A DNA stretch of 45,904 nucleotides from Candidatus Obscuribacterales bacterium (GCA_020050685.1 JAGVKG010000039.1:1-45904), one strand, 5' to 3'. Positions 16,366 through 24,830 are shown, counted from the first letter of the stretch. Made by a program: numbers and translations. Notes: a model not told the origin generated them from the sequence alone.

Positions 16366-17463
16366 CTATTTGCTTAGAGCCTGAATTGATTCTTTTAATG
16401 CAGCCAATACGGTCAACATATCGCGCTCGTATACATAACCCATGTGGCTGATGCGGAAGATTTTTCCTTTTAGATCTTCTTGCCCATCGGCAACAGTAAT
16501 TTTGAATTTGTCCTTTAGCTCTTTGCGAATTGCATCAACCGAAATATTATCCGGTGGCAAAATGGCCGTGACAGAGGGGCTTGCACAACTTTCGTCGGCT
16601 AGCAATTTCAGACCCAGCGCCTTAGCACCAGCACGCAGTGTATCGCGCAACTTCTTGTGACGAGCATAGCAAGCCTCTTTTCCTTCTTCTTTGATTAGCT
16701 TGAGGGAAGCGTTGAGTGCAAGAATTAAAGAAACATTTGGCGTGAACGGAGTCGTATCAGCGTCAATTGATTTTTTCTGTTTAGCAAAATCAAAATAAAA
16801 ACGCGGGTTCTTGCATTTTGTACTGGCTTCCCAAGCTTTGGGGCTGACAAAAACAAATGAGAGTCCTGGTGGCAGCATCATAGCCTTCTGGCTGCCGGAG
16901 ATCAACAAATCTACTTTCCATTTGTCAATTGGCAAAGCCGTGGCCCCAAAACTTGTCACTGCATCAACAATCGAAAGAGCGCCATGCTCGGAAACCAGTT
17001 GTGCCAACTTTTCCAGATCGTTTATCACACCAGTGGAAGTCTCGTTGTGTGTGATTGTCACGGCTTTAATTGATTTGCCGGTATCGCTTGCCAATTTTTT
17101 CTTCAATACTTCCGGTTCAATACAATGACCTGGTTGAACATTTACTCGTTCAACTTTGGCACCAAAAGCCTCGGCAATTTTTGCCCAGCGTTCGCCAAAT
17201 ACACCACAAATCAAACTGAGTACATGATCGCCTGGATTAATTGTGTTGGCAATTGCTGCTTCCATGGCGCCTGTACCAGATGCTGTCAAAACAAACACGT
17301 CGTTACTTGTATCAGCTAACCATTTGAGATCGGCTACAACCTCATGCAAAACCTTTGAAAGTTCTTGAGAACGATGCCCAATTGGCTGACGGGAAACCTG
17401 AGCTAAGACAGGATCCGGCACCGGCGTCGGTCCCGGAATCAAAAGCAGTTCTCTTGGCGGCAT
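16366..17463 (-). CDS. Alanine-glyoxylate/serine-pyruvate type aminotransferase
   Basis: This 365-residue class V PLP enzyme starts at ATG 17463 (MPPRELLLIPGPTP), with CCGGAG 7 bases upstream. The cofactor pocket is seen in LTASGTGAMEAA (about 60-70), SIVDAVTSFGA and the Schiff-base Lys193 in SGSQKAMMLPPG. Cyanobacterial members act as alanine- or serine-glyoxylate aminotransferases; the name small subunit of soluble hydrogenase sometimes attached to this family is misleading. The product probably moves amino groups among glyoxylate, pyruvate, serine and alanine in the cytoplasm. Donor specificity cannot be read directly. Confidence 0.88.
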   Translation of the reverse strand: MPPRELLLIPGPTPVPDPVLAQVSRQPIGHRSQELSKVLHEVVADLKWLADTSNDVFVLTASGTGAMEAAIANTINPGDHVLSLICGVFGERWAKIAEAFGAKVERVNVQPGHCIEPEVLKKKLASDTGKSIKAVTITHNETSTGVINDLEKLAQLVSEHGALSIVDAVTSFGATALPIDKWKVDLLISGSQKAMMLPPGLSFVFVSPKAWEASTKCKNPRFYFDFAKQKKSIDADTTPFTPNVSLILALNASLKLIKEEGKEACYARHKKLRDTLRAGAKALGLKLLADESCASPSVTAILPPDNISVDAIRKELKDKFKITVADGQEDLKGKIFRISHMGYVYERDMLTVLAALKESIQALSK

Positions 17464-17520
17464 CGCAAATCTCCGGATGGCTAGAAAAGACATAGACATA
17501 GTAGCACTGCTTTTAGCTAT

Positions 17521-18216
17521 CTAGTACTCTTCGCGCACCCGTTCGACATCGTTCTTAATCCAGTTATATCCAGGAACCACGTGGTGCCCAGCAACATAAT
17601 CGGCTTCGTAAGTGACAACTTGCCTTTGAGATTTCGCTGGGAAAGTCAGACCAACGTTTCCATCCAAAGACATAACGGCAGACATAAGTGATTCTTGAAA
17701 TTCATAATTTCCATCCACGGATATGATGCGAGCTGAGATGCTGCGGTTGCGCTTAACCGTAATTGCCACTGTCGCTTTGCCTGGACGTCGAGCAATTTTG
17801 CTCCAGCGTTGATAAATTGCCGACGATAATTGTCTGTGCCATGCTTCCCAGGCTAACTGCATTTCGCGCGAGCCGCGCTCGGCTTCCTCGTCAAAATGTT
17901 TTGCCGGAGCAATTGTAAAATTGTCTGGACGCACCACTCCTGAGCGCAATCCTCCTTGATCGTTTATCTTGCCTTGCAACGGTGGCGCTACGGAAATTTG
18001 ATCGGACGTTGGTTTGCCCGCGCTGAAATTAGCTGCGGGTCTGGCAATGCGCAACGATCTGGGTGGAGCCGGCTGCACTGGTGGGCTTGAATTGTGTTGG
18101 ATATGACCTTGCAGCATTTGTGCCGCAAGTGGATAGTTTGATGAGGCAGCCAGTGTCACCATGCAAAAAATCAAAAGTCCTAGTATTCTCGGATAATTCA
18201 TTTCCCTACGTTTCAT
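17521..18216 (-). CDS. Exported or membrane-anchored protein with TonB-C-like domain
   Basis: The 231-residue product starts at ATG 18216 with GGGAGAGGG upstream. A hydrophobic N-terminal segment (ILGLLIFCMVTLAASSNYPLAA) acts as a signal or anchor. A Pro-rich linker follows (SSPPVQPAPPRSL). The C-terminal 100 or so residues (WHRQLSSAIYQRWSKIARRPGKATVAITVKRN...SARIISVDGN) look like a TonB C-terminal or TolA-type domain, which transmits force or contacts across the periplasm. It lies 34 bp downstream of a TPR protein gene, and the pair is probably co-expressed. No ExbB/ExbD is close, so a transport role is only inferred. Confidence 0.65.
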   Translation of the reverse strand: MKRREMNYPRILGLLIFCMVTLAASSNYPLAAQMLQGHIQHNSSPPVQPAPPRSLRIARPAANFSAGKPTSDQISVAPPLQGKINDQGGLRSGVVRPDNFTIAPAKHFDEEAERGSREMQLAWEAWHRQLSSAIYQRWSKIARRPGKATVAITVKRNRSISARIISVDGNYEFQESLMSAVMSLDGNVGLTFPAKSQRQVVTYEADYVAGHHVVPGYNWIKNDVERVREEY

Positions 18217-18250
18217 AATCCCTCTCCCAGATTTCCCAGATTCCAGATCC

Positions 18251-19765
18251 CTAGATTCCTCCAAACAATAAACCAACCGCGCCACCAAATAAGGCGCCTT
18301 TCTTCAGGCTGCCACCATTGGCGCGATTCATCATGGCCCCCATTGCTGCGCCGGCAATGCCATCAGTAATTACACGTTTGATTCGTCTGTTTCCTCTCAG
18401 CGGCTGATCGCCACCGCGGAAAAATTGTGGTGCTAACATCAGTGCTCCCAATCCTAAACCGGCAGCAGGTAAGTACGATGCCAGACCAGAGCCTGAGGAA
18501 AGAGAACCATAGCCGCGCTCAAGACCCATCGGTTCGGATGCAAGATCGCCACCACTAAATGGCACTATCTCGCCGGCTTGATCGGAAGTATCCTGAGATT
18601 GTGAATTGCCATAACCACCGTATCCTCTGTATCCACCGAAGTCATCGGACTGTTGGGGATACCTGGACGGAGCGGTGCGCGGCGCATTGGCCATTTGATG
18701 TGATTTGGAAGTTGCTGTTTGGCTTAAGTCTGTTAAGGCTTGTCTATAAGATGAATTATTCGGATCAATGGCAATTGCCTTTTGCAGATGATTACGTGCC
18801 GCGTCCAAATTACCGCGATTGGGGCTTGCGGAATTCTTGCCTCTCCAGGCTTGTGCTAGTGCGTAGTGCACATCCGGATCGTTAGGTGTTTGCGCTACCA
18901 CTTGATTCAATTTCAATATGGCTTGGTCATAATTTCCACGTTGAAAATCTGCTGCTGCTTGGGCTGCAAGTTGCTTGAGGCTATCGTGCTGCTTTTTGGC
19001 ATTCTGAGCACTAACTTCGGCTTGCTTGGCTAAAGTTTCACGAGTCTTTTGCTCTTGCATTTTGGCTTTCATCGAAGCCACGGCTTGGCGAATTTCGTTG
19101 TCACCTTGGTTAGCACCCTGAGCGGTTTGATAGTAATTCAAAGCCTTACTGTAATTGCCTTCACCTTCGGCAATTGCCCCAAGGTTATAGTTGGCATCAG
19201 CATTTTTCGGATCAGTTGCCAGCACTTGTCTAAAAAGACTGCTTGCCGCTGTTATGTCTCCTTTGGCATATAAATCGGTGGCGCGAGCCAGAAGTGTTTG
19301 TGTCCGATCGCTTGGCCGATCATTTGAATAGTATCTGTCCGAATCATAACCTGTGCCCACGCCGGAGTTTACGATTTCTGGCGGCTGAACGATTTTATTA
19401 ATCTCGGAAGTATCCAGTTGCGGGGCAATCGCCGGCTGCAATTTGTTGTGAGCCGTGAGGTCCAATTGCTTGGCTATGGCTTCCATGCGACTGTTTTTGT
19501 CCGCAGTTTGCACTTTGCCAAAGACTGTTTTCTCCAGATTCTCAAGCCGCTCATCAGGGCTCAAGTTGGGATAATCCTGACCAAACACTGATTCTTCAAA
19601 CTTGGTAAGGTTAGCTTGAGAGCCGAGCATCTCTTGCTTCTTGTTGCTCGCCAGAACCGGTTGGGCCTCGCTCACTAAGAGCCCGACGCTCAAAAAGCTG
19701 CTGCTTAATAGAAGGGATTGCCCAACGCAAATTAGGTTACGCCCTAGCCAAAATGATAGCCTCAT
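18251..19765 (-). CDS. Exported TPR protein with C-terminal glycine-rich hydrophobic tail
   Basis: The 504-residue product starts at ATG 19765 with GGGGAAA upstream and has a signal peptide (ending near EAQPVLA). Residues about 45-90 contain two related short motifs around SVFGQDYPNLSPDERLENLEKTVFGK. At least four TPR units follow (about 130-200 and 255-330: DITAASSLFRQVLATDPKNADANY, YSKALNYYQTAQGANQGD, YDQAILKLNQVVAQTPNDPDVHY). The C-terminus is Gly/Tyr-rich (GGYRGYGGYG) and ends in a glycine-zipper-like segment (GIAGAAMGAM...GALFGGAVGLLFGG) that may insert in a membrane. It probably scaffolds envelope proteins together with the TonB-C-like product downstream. Confidence 0.75.
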   Translation of the reverse strand: MRLSFWLGRNLICVGQSLLLSSSFLSVGLLVSEAQPVLASNKKQEMLGSQANLTKFEESVFGQDYPNLSPDERLENLEKTVFGKVQTADKNSRMEAIAKQLDLTAHNKLQPAIAPQLDTSEINKIVQPPEIVNSGVGTGYDSDRYYSNDRPSDRTQTLLARATDLYAKGDITAASSLFRQVLATDPKNADANYNLGAIAEGEGNYSKALNYYQTAQGANQGDNEIRQAVASMKAKMQEQKTRETLAKQAEVSAQNAKKQHDSLKQLAAQAAADFQRGNYDQAILKLNQVVAQTPNDPDVHYALAQAWRGKNSASPNRGNLDAARNHLQKAIAIDPNNSSYRQALTDLSQTATSKSHQMANAPRTAPSRYPQQSDDFGGYRGYGGYGNSQSQDTSDQAGEIVPFSGGDLASEPMGLERGYGSLSSGSGLASYLPAAGLGLGALMLAPQFFRGGDQPLRGNRRIKRVITDGIAGAAMGAMMNRANGGSLKKGALFGGAVGLLFGGI

Positions 19766-19853
19766 TTCTTTTTCCCCGGTCATCCATAGAGACATCGACG
19801 ACGGGTTGAGAAAAGTGTTTCCGACTTTTGCCAGAATTTATTGAACTTTATTA

Positions 19854-21068
19854 CTAGTTTATTTTTGCCTTGCCTGCCCAAACGTAGCGCTTTAGCAGGG
19901 GGGCTGGGCGGAAGCGCTCGCCGTGGGTTTTGAAGTTTGCCTCAAGCTTTTCCAGGCATTGGGCCAGACCCATGTCTTCTGCCAGGGCTAAGGGACCCTT
20001 GCGCATGCCAAGCCCAGCCATCAAGGCTTTATCCAAATCCTCGACTTTGCAGATGCTTTCCTGCAAGGCAAGAAAGGCCTCATTAATCATGGGCAGGAAC
20101 AAACGCTCGGCGCTAAAGTCCTGAGTGGATTTTTCTTTTGCTGGTTTGTTAGGATTTTTATTCAGTTCGGCAACCAATTCTTGAATTTGCGGATTAATGC
20201 CCGTCTTCTTGCGTGTTTCCGGATCGTACAAATAAAATCCAGCTTGTGTCTTTTGCCCAAGAATTTTTCTTTCCACCATCGCCTCAATAATTGGTGCGGG
20301 GCGGAAGCGCTCGCCATATTCTTGGAAATTAAATTGCGCCACTGCCAGGCCAATGTCTGCACCGTTCATATCACGCAAAGCCAAAGGACCGATTGGTACA
20401 ACATAATCTACAGCGGCTTGATCAATTTGCTCGGCAGTCGCGACACCTTCTTGCAAGCACCAAAGCGCTTCATTCATGTAACGACCTAAAAGACGATTGA
20501 CCAAAAACGATGCGCACTCTTCGACACGCACAGAAAGCTTGCCCAGACTCTCGGCAAAAGCTAAACACGTTTCTATCGTTTGCTCATCTGTTTGCAATGC
20601 TGGTATCACTTCCACCAATTTCATCAAATGTGCTGGGTTGAAAAAGTGCAGGCCAATAACTTTATTTGGGCGCTTAGTGAAAGAAGCTAATTGTGTGATG
20701 GAAAGACTGGAAGTATTAGTGGCAATGATTGCCTGTTCTGGCAATTCGCGGTCGAGCTCGGTCAAGACGGCTCTCTTGATCTCGAGCACCTCTGGCACCG
20801 CCTCAATTACCAGATCGACATCCTTGAGACTTTTGGGATCGCAACTTGCGGTAATCAAGGCCCGCTTGAGCTGAGCCTCTTCAACCGAAAGTCCCTTTTT
20901 GACTTTCGATTCAAAAATGCGATCGATTTTGGTTAAGCCACCAAAAACGGTTTTTTCATCGACGTCTTTTAGTACACAAGCAATGTTCGCGCTTGCCACC
21001 GCGGCTGCAATAGAGGCACCCATTGTTCCGGCACCGATAACGGCAACTTTTTTGATTTCTTGAATCAT
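19854..21068 (-). CDS. 3-hydroxyacyl-CoA dehydrogenase (3-hydroxybutyryl-CoA type)
   Basis: This 404-residue NAD(P)-dependent enzyme interconverts 3-hydroxyacyl-CoA and 3-ketoacyl-CoA in fatty-acid or butanoate metabolism. The Rossmann motif GAGTMG is at 12-17, ATNTSSLSITQLA and the catalytic-His segment GLHFFNPAHLMKLVEV follow, and NRLLGRYMNEAL starts the helical dimerisation domain. There are two C-terminal HCDH modules, each with an RFRPAP motif (GERFRPAPI near 255, GERFRPAPL near 390), hence the length above the usual 280. ATG 21068 has AAGGA 9 bases upstream and is preferred over the longer start at 21113. No thiolase or enoyl-CoA hydratase is adjacent. Confidence 0.88.
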   Translation of the reverse strand: MIQEIKKVAVIGAGTMGASIAAAVASANIACVLKDVDEKTVFGGLTKIDRIFESKVKKGLSVEEAQLKRALITASCDPKSLKDVDLVIEAVPEVLEIKRAVLTELDRELPEQAIIATNTSSLSITQLASFTKRPNKVIGLHFFNPAHLMKLVEVIPALQTDEQTIETCLAFAESLGKLSVRVEECASFLVNRLLGRYMNEALWCLQEGVATAEQIDQAAVDYVVPIGPLALRDMNGADIGLAVAQFNFQEYGERFRPAPIIEAMVERKILGQKTQAGFYLYDPETRKKTGINPQIQELVAELNKNPNKPAKEKSTQDFSAERLFLPMINEAFLALQESICKVEDLDKALMAGLGMRKGPLALAEDMGLAQCLEKLEANFKTHGERFRPAPLLKRYVWAGKAKIN

Positions 21069-21312
21069 TACATCCGATCCTTGACTACTCTTTCTGTCTA
21101 GCGTGTGAATCATTTTCGTCCGACCTGCTTTCCGTCTGCTTCTTTTGCTGTCTGGTCATTTGGTTTTCTGGCAAGCACCGCCCCTTGGCTACTAATTCGC
21201 TAGAGTGGCAGCTGACCAAATTACTTTCTCAAAAATAACTTTGCCAGAGGTGAGCCAGGAAAAACAGTTATAGAAATTAACCACTTGGAAAGTCGCCTGC
21301 CATCGGAATCTT

Positions 21313-21354
21313 GGTAACCATTCGCTAGAATGAAATACCGCATGGATGGTTACC
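21313..21354 (+). promoter_or_regulatory. 9-bp inverted repeat flanking a -10-like box and abutting the start codon
   Basis: GGTAACCAT (21313-21321) is the exact inverse of ATGGTTACC (21346-21354), which ends one base before ATG 21356. Between them lies CATTC-GCTA-GAATG, containing TAGAAT (21326-21331), a good -10 box. ATTCGCTAGAGTG at 21195 partly repeats this inner motif. It may be an operator over the promoter, or an RNA stem hiding the start region, which has no clear Shine-Dalgarno. Nothing else was identified in the 287-bp gap. Confidence 0.5.
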
Positions 21355-21355
21355 T

Positions 21356-21586
21356 ATGGAACCCTTTTTAATCATCGCTTTCGAGCTGGCAATTCTCTCC
21401 TTCATTTTTTGGTATATGTTCTTGCGCGGCCAAAAGCGCCCGGAAGTAAAGCGCGGACTGTGGGGGAAATATCCCGAAGCGAAGCAAAACGCTTTGACTC
21501 TCGGTCAACCTTCGGGACAATTCACAGGTGCTCAAGACAGTCAGTCACTCTACAGCACGACCGAGAAAGAGACACTTTCACGATGA
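21356..21586 (+). CDS. Small single-pass membrane protein coupled to an ABC ATPase gene
   Basis: The 76-residue product has one transmembrane segment (about residues 4-23, [20 protein letters not shown]) followed by a basic, polar tail. Its TGA overlaps the ATG of the ATPase gene (ATGA at 21583-21586), which supports real translation and coupling. No family is recognised. A role as an accessory or anchor for the ATPase is inferred from context only. There is no obvious ribosome binding site, and an inverted repeat ends just before its ATG. Confidence 0.6.
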   Translation: MEPFLIIAFELAILSFIFWYMFLRGQKRPEVKRGLWGKYPEAKQNALTLGQPSGQFTGAQDSQSLYSTTEKETLSR

Positions 21587-22623
21587 CATTGCCGGATAGT
21601 GCTTCTCAGATTGATACCACCGCCGCATCTGTACCTGTTGAGCAAAAGCAAGTACTTTTACATGTACAGGACGTAAAAAAACATTTTCCAATCCGCAAGG
21701 GATTTTTCAATCGCCAAGTTGGTGCGGTCCGGGCGATTGATGGAGTTAGTTTGGATGTTTTTGCCGGCGAAACCCTTGGTTTGGTTGGGGAGTCCGGTTG
21801 CGGTAAATCGACTCTTGGCAGAGTGATTTTGCGCTTGTTGCCGGCCAGTGCAGGCTCAGTCAATTTTGCTGGTGTTGATGTCTTGAATTGCGATGCCAAA
21901 GCATTAAAACAATTGCGCTCGCAAATGCAAATAGTTTTTCAAAATCCATATGCCAGTTTGGACCCGCGCATGACTGTTGGGCAAATAATTGCCGAGCCAC
22001 TTGAAGTGCATAAAGTAGCCAGCGGTAAAGCCCTCAAAGATCAAGTGCGTGGACTGATGGATTTAGTTGGTTTATCCAAGGATATGATCGATCGTTATCC
22101 GCATGAATTCTCTGGCGGACAACGTCAGCGTGTTGGCATTGCCCGCGCGCTTGCTCTGCGTCCTCGTCTGATCGTAGCCGACGAGCCGGTGTCCGCCTTG
22201 GATGTATCCGTGCAAGCCCAAATTCTCAATTTGTTGCAGGACTTGGGCAAATCACTCAAGCTTACTTATTTGTTCATTGCCCACAATTTGGACGTGGTGC
22301 GTTACATCAGCAATCGCATTGCAGTTATGTATCTGGGCAAAATTGTCGAGCTTGGTGCTTGCGAGGATGTTTACAAAAAACCATTGCATCCGTATTCGCA
22401 AGCATTGATAAGCGCTGCTCCCATTCCTGATCCGAATTATGATCGTTCTAGTCGAATAATTTTGAAAGGCGATTTGCCTAGTCCGGCTGATCCACCTCCG
22501 GGATGTGCGTTCCATACGCGCTGCCCGATTGTCCAGGACCGGTGCAAACAAGAAGTGCCTGAGTTGCGTGAAATAATTCCGGGCCATTATTCTGCCTGCC
22601 ACTTTGCGGAGACTCTTCTATGA
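21583..22623 (+). CDS. Oligopeptide/dipeptide ABC transporter ATP-binding protein (OppF/DppF type)
   Basis: This 346-residue ABC ATPase has Walker [10 protein letters not shown] (69-77), the signature [15 protein letters not shown] (about 177-191), Walker [13 protein letters not shown] and the H-loop [12 protein letters not shown]. The C-terminal oligo_HPN region with [15 protein letters not shown] and further Cys is diagnostic of Opp/Dpp ATPases. ATG 21583 overlaps the previous stop. No permease (OppB/C), binding protein (OppA) or OppD gene lies beside it, so it must work with permeases encoded elsewhere or has been adopted by the neighbouring small membrane protein. Its own stop overlaps the next ATG. 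Confidence 0.88.
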   Translation: MTLPDSASQIDTTAASVPVEQKQVLLHVQDVKKHFPIRKGFFNRQVGAVRAIDGVSLDVFAGETLGLVGESGCGKSTLGRVILRLLPASAGSVNFAGVDVLNCDAKALKQLRSQMQIVFQNPYASLDPRMTVGQIIAEPLEVHKVASGKALKDQVRGLMDLVGLSKDMIDRYPHEFSGGQRQRVGIARALALRPRLIVADEPVSALDVSVQAQILNLLQDLGKSLKLTYLFIAHNLDVVRYISNRIAVMYLGKIVELGACEDVYKKPLHPYSQALISAAPIPDPNYDRSSRIILKGDLPSPADPPPGCAFHTRCPIVQDRCKQEVPELREIIPGHYSACHFAETLL

Positions 22624-23000
22624 AGCGTATTCATCATACTGCCGTAATTTGTTCTGACTATAAAACTTCCAAGCACTTTTATGTTGATGTCTTGGGATTT
22701 TCTGTAATCAAAGAAACTTATCGCCAAGAGCGTGACAGCTATAAGTTAGATCTACGCGTTGGTGCGGAAGATCAAATTGAACTTTTTTCCTTTCCTAATC
22801 CGCCAAGACGTGTCTCAAATCCTGAAGCTTGTGGCCTTAGACATCTGGCGTTTGAAGTGGATGATATTGAGCAAAAGTTTGCTGAACTGAAGTCGAAGGG
22901 TTTGACTCTGGAAGATATTCGCTTGGATGAAATTACCGGCAAGCGATTTACTTTCTTCCGTGACCCGGATGATCTGCCGCTGGAAATCTACGAGCAATAA
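22620..23000 (+). CDS. VOC (glyoxalase/bleomycin resistance) family protein, GloA2-like
   Basis: The 126-residue product has the paired beta-alpha-beta-beta-beta modules of the vicinal-oxygen-chelate fold. Likely metal ligands are His5 or His6 (RIHHTAV), Glu in QIELFSF, His in LRHLAFEV and Glu in PLEIYEQ, so an active metalloenzyme is expected. It resembles the small GloA2-type lyases, which are often annotated as lactoylglutathione lyase although their substrate is usually unproven. Its ATG overlaps the ABC ATPase stop, completing a three-gene coupled operon. Confidence 0.8.
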   Translation: MKRIHHTAVICSDYKTSKHFYVDVLGFSVIKETYRQERDSYKLDLRVGAEDQIELFSFPNPPRRVSNPEACGLRHLAFEVDDIEQKFAELKSKGLTLEDIRLDEITGKRFTFFRDPDDLPLEIYEQ

Positions 23001-23056
23001 GTTTGAGTGGCAAAAATGCTAATTGCATTGCTGACTCAGGGGGATCGATTTTGGTC

Positions 23057-23119
23057 TATACCCTATACACCATAATTTATGGCTTATAGGGTATATTTGA
23101 CGGCGTATACGCCGTCAAA
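23057..23119. repeat. Nested palindromic element sharing a core with the 1986-2090 array
   Basis: TATACCCTATA (23057-23067) and TATAGGGTATA (23085-23095) are exact 11-bp inverted arms; inside them CCATAA-T-TTATGG is a second dyad. Directly adjacent is a perfect 24-bp palindrome (TTTGACGGC...GCCGTCAAA, 23096-23119) with the same core as at 1986. It lies between convergent genes. The folding potential suggests a small mobile repeat or a bidirectional terminator or binding site. Confidence 0.8.
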
Positions 23120-23170
23120 CAAAAACACATGCCCAGGGTTTGCCCAAATACATTATCAAAGACGTAACCC

Positions 23171-23983
23171 TTATGAGGTTAACGGTGTAATCTTACCGGC
23201 AGTGTCATACCAATTAGCTGCAAATATGCCGGACTCGGCAATGTCGTCGAAGACAGCAAACAAACATTGACTGGCCTTTGCCTTGGCGCCTGCCAAAAGT
23301 GGCTCCGTCCAGGCTCTCAGAGTGGCCATTCGTCCTGAGTTCAATGTCACCACCCAAATTGGAAAACCGCTTTGCAGAAATCGGCGTAATTTGGGTTCCC
23401 AATGTTTTCCTTGACGCAAATTGCCGGTGTCGACCTCTAAGAGTGCAATCATTTTCTCTTTACCCGGAAAAGTATAGGAAATGGTGGCATCTGCTACTTG
23501 ATTGTTGGCTGATTGACTATCAAGCGGTCTTGCCAAATATGCTCCACCGCTTTGCCATTCATATTCGGAGATCAGTTTTTTTCTTTGAGCCTCTTCCAGT
23601 GCTAAACGCATATCGACAAGTTTCAAAAGATGTTCAACGTGATAGGTATGCGGTGGGCCATAGGCGATTTCGTCAGAGGAAATATTGGCGTATCGTTCCA
23701 ATTCGCGAGTCGCCAACTGTGTCAAGTAAAAGACATATTCCGGTCGACCGCGGCCCTCTATGCGCTCGCTGGCTTGCGCTCCTAGAATTCCGCCTTGCTT
23801 GAGCTTGCGGATGCGCTTGCGGGACGTTTCATAAGTAACGTCAGGGAAACACAGCCGAGCCAATTGTGTTGAGGTCATAGCCCTGTGCAAATGAATTTGG
23901 CTGAGCGCCTCAATGTCCCTAGGCGTAAGCTGTAAGATTGGCCGCTTTGCTTTTGATTTCAAAGGTTTGCCCAACATGCGCAT
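23171..23983 (-). CDS. Replication-relaxation family protein (Replic_Relax-like)
   Basis: The product has about 270 residues; a frame to TTG 24052 would add 23. The N-terminal winged-helix region (LTPRDIEALSQIHLHRAMTSTQLARLCFP...SRKRIRKLKQGGILG) is followed by GRGRPEYVFYLTQLA and HHxxH-like YHVEHLLKLVDMRLALEEA. A nuclease-like core follows, with VADATISYTFPGKEKMIALLEVDTG and a LRRFLQSGFPIWVVTL strand. This pattern fits the replication-relaxation family common on conjugative plasmids, whose exact activity is unproven. ATG 23977 with GGGGA 6 bases upstream is also possible. It follows the toxin-antitoxin genes and the coupling-protein gene on the same strand, supporting a mobile-element origin. 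Confidence 0.65.
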   Translation of the reverse strand: MRMLGKPLKSKAKRPILQLTPRDIEALSQIHLHRAMTSTQLARLCFPDVTYETSRKRIRKLKQGGILGAQASERIEGRGRPEYVFYLTQLATRELERYANISSDEIAYGPPHTYHVEHLLKLVDMRLALEEAQRKKLISEYEWQSGGAYLARPLDSQSANNQVADATISYTFPGKEKMIALLEVDTGNLRQGKHWEPKLRRFLQSGFPIWVVTLNSGRMATLRAWTEPLLAGAKAKASQCLFAVFDDIAESGIFAANWYDTAGKITPLTS

Positions 23984-24020
23984 TCCCCAGTTGCCTACCC
24001 CATAAATAAAATTGTAAGTG

Positions 24021-24064
24021 GATCGATTCCGTTTTGGATCAATTGTGATCAATCGTGATCGATC
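24021..24064. promoter_or_regulatory. Cluster of five GATC sites, three at 10-bp phase
   Basis: GATC occurs at 24021, 24037, 24047, 24057 and 24061. The middle three lie in TGATCAA-like units with a 10-bp period. The cluster sits between the antitoxin stop and the likely start of the replication-relaxation gene, so it may be an operator with helical phasing or a methylation-sensitive switch. Confidence 0.45.
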
Positions 24065-24085
24065 CTGCTTACCATTGAAAATGGG

Positions 24086-24415
24086 TTATGCTGGGCGCCG
24101 CCTTTTGGGTTTGTTGACGAAATGTATTTCAATTCTTTTGTTCAATGCGTATGCAATTCTACCTAGCATCGTCAATGAATGCCCATGATAATCGGCATCC
24201 TCCAATCGTGATATCACCGATGGAGTTGTGCCGATTAGTTTTGCCAGCTGCGCTTGTGTCAGCTTGGCGCGTTCCCTGAGATCGTAGATTTTTTGTGCAA
24301 TATCCAAATTGACGAGTTCATTTGCTATGAATTCTTCCGCCTTCGGATAATCCTTCGGGAAATTCTCACGAAAGAATTCAGCAACTTTAGAGTGTCTAGG
24401 CTTCTTTGATTTCAT
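24086..24415 (-). CDS. higA: XRE-family antitoxin (HigA type)
   Basis: The 109-residue product contains a Cro/C1-type helix-turn-helix (about 53-78: LTQAQLAKLIGTTPSVISRLEDADY) and LGRIAYALNKRIEIHF at the C-terminus, a common pattern in HigA/XRE antitoxins. ATG 24415 overlaps the toxin stop by 4 bp, with GAGGG inside the toxin coding end. It should neutralise the toxin and repress the operon from the palindrome upstream of it. The basic N-terminus (MKSKKPRHSK) and basic C-terminus (KPKRRRP) fit DNA binding. Confidence 0.85.
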   Translation of the reverse strand: MKSKKPRHSKVAEFFRENFPKDYPKAEEFIANELVNLDIAQKIYDLRERAKLTQAQLAKLIGTTPSVISRLEDADYHGHSLTMLGRIAYALNKRIEIHFVNKPKRRRPA

Positions 24416-24792
24416 AATACCCTCAACTGAGAAATGTGGCCGTGCTTGAACGGATCAGAGAGAAACAGTGTCTTATGTTGTATTGCTAATTCAATTGCTG
24501 TTGGTGGAATTTCTCTTTCTTTGATTAAGCCATGGCTTACAACAACAGCTTGGGTGCCATGAAAGAAATAGAGCAGTCGATATTGGGTGGTACGATACCT
24601 CGTTCTTAGTTCATAAATTCCGCTGCCTAAATTCTCACAATGTGGTCGCCTCAATTCGTGTCCCAATCTTTCAAGCAACTGTAGGCGAGAGTTAAGCTTG
24701 GCCCTTGCTTTGACCGAAATATTGGCGAAGAATTCCTTTGCTGGAATTGCGCCATCGTTGTCCTTGAAGAAGATAATCGTGACCGCTGACAT
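24412..24792 (-). CDS. higB: HigB/Gp49-like RelE-superfamily toxin
   Basis: The 126-residue product matches the phage-derived Gp49-like/HigB family: KEFFANISVKARAKLNSRLQLLE, NLGSGIYELRTRYRTTQYRLLYFF, VVVSHGLIKEREIPPTAIELA. Such toxins cut mRNA on the ribosome and arrest growth. The toxin-first order and 4-bp overlap with the XRE gene are typical of HigBA. GAGGAG precedes ATG 24792. The extra C-terminal 20 residues are unusual but fit length variation in the family. The pair lies next to a conjugation-like locus, where toxin-antitoxin modules often stabilise mobile DNA. Confidence 0.85.
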   Translation of the reverse strand: MSAVTIIFFKDNDGAIPAKEFFANISVKARAKLNSRLQLLERLGHELRRPHCENLGSGIYELRTRYRTTQYRLLYFFHGTQAVVVSHGLIKEREIPPTAIELAIQHKTLFLSDPFKHGHISQLRVL

Positions 24793-24808
24793 CTATTATA
24801 CTCCTCAT

Positions 24809-24824
24809 TTCGCAATATTGCGAA
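24809..24824. promoter_or_regulatory. Perfect 16-bp palindrome, probable HigBA operator
   Basis: TTCGCAATATTGCGAA lies 17-32 bp upstream of the toxin start, immediately before its ribosome binding site. The position and symmetry fit autoregulation by the antitoxin dimer. Confidence 0.65.
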
Positions 24825-24830
24825 GCCGAT

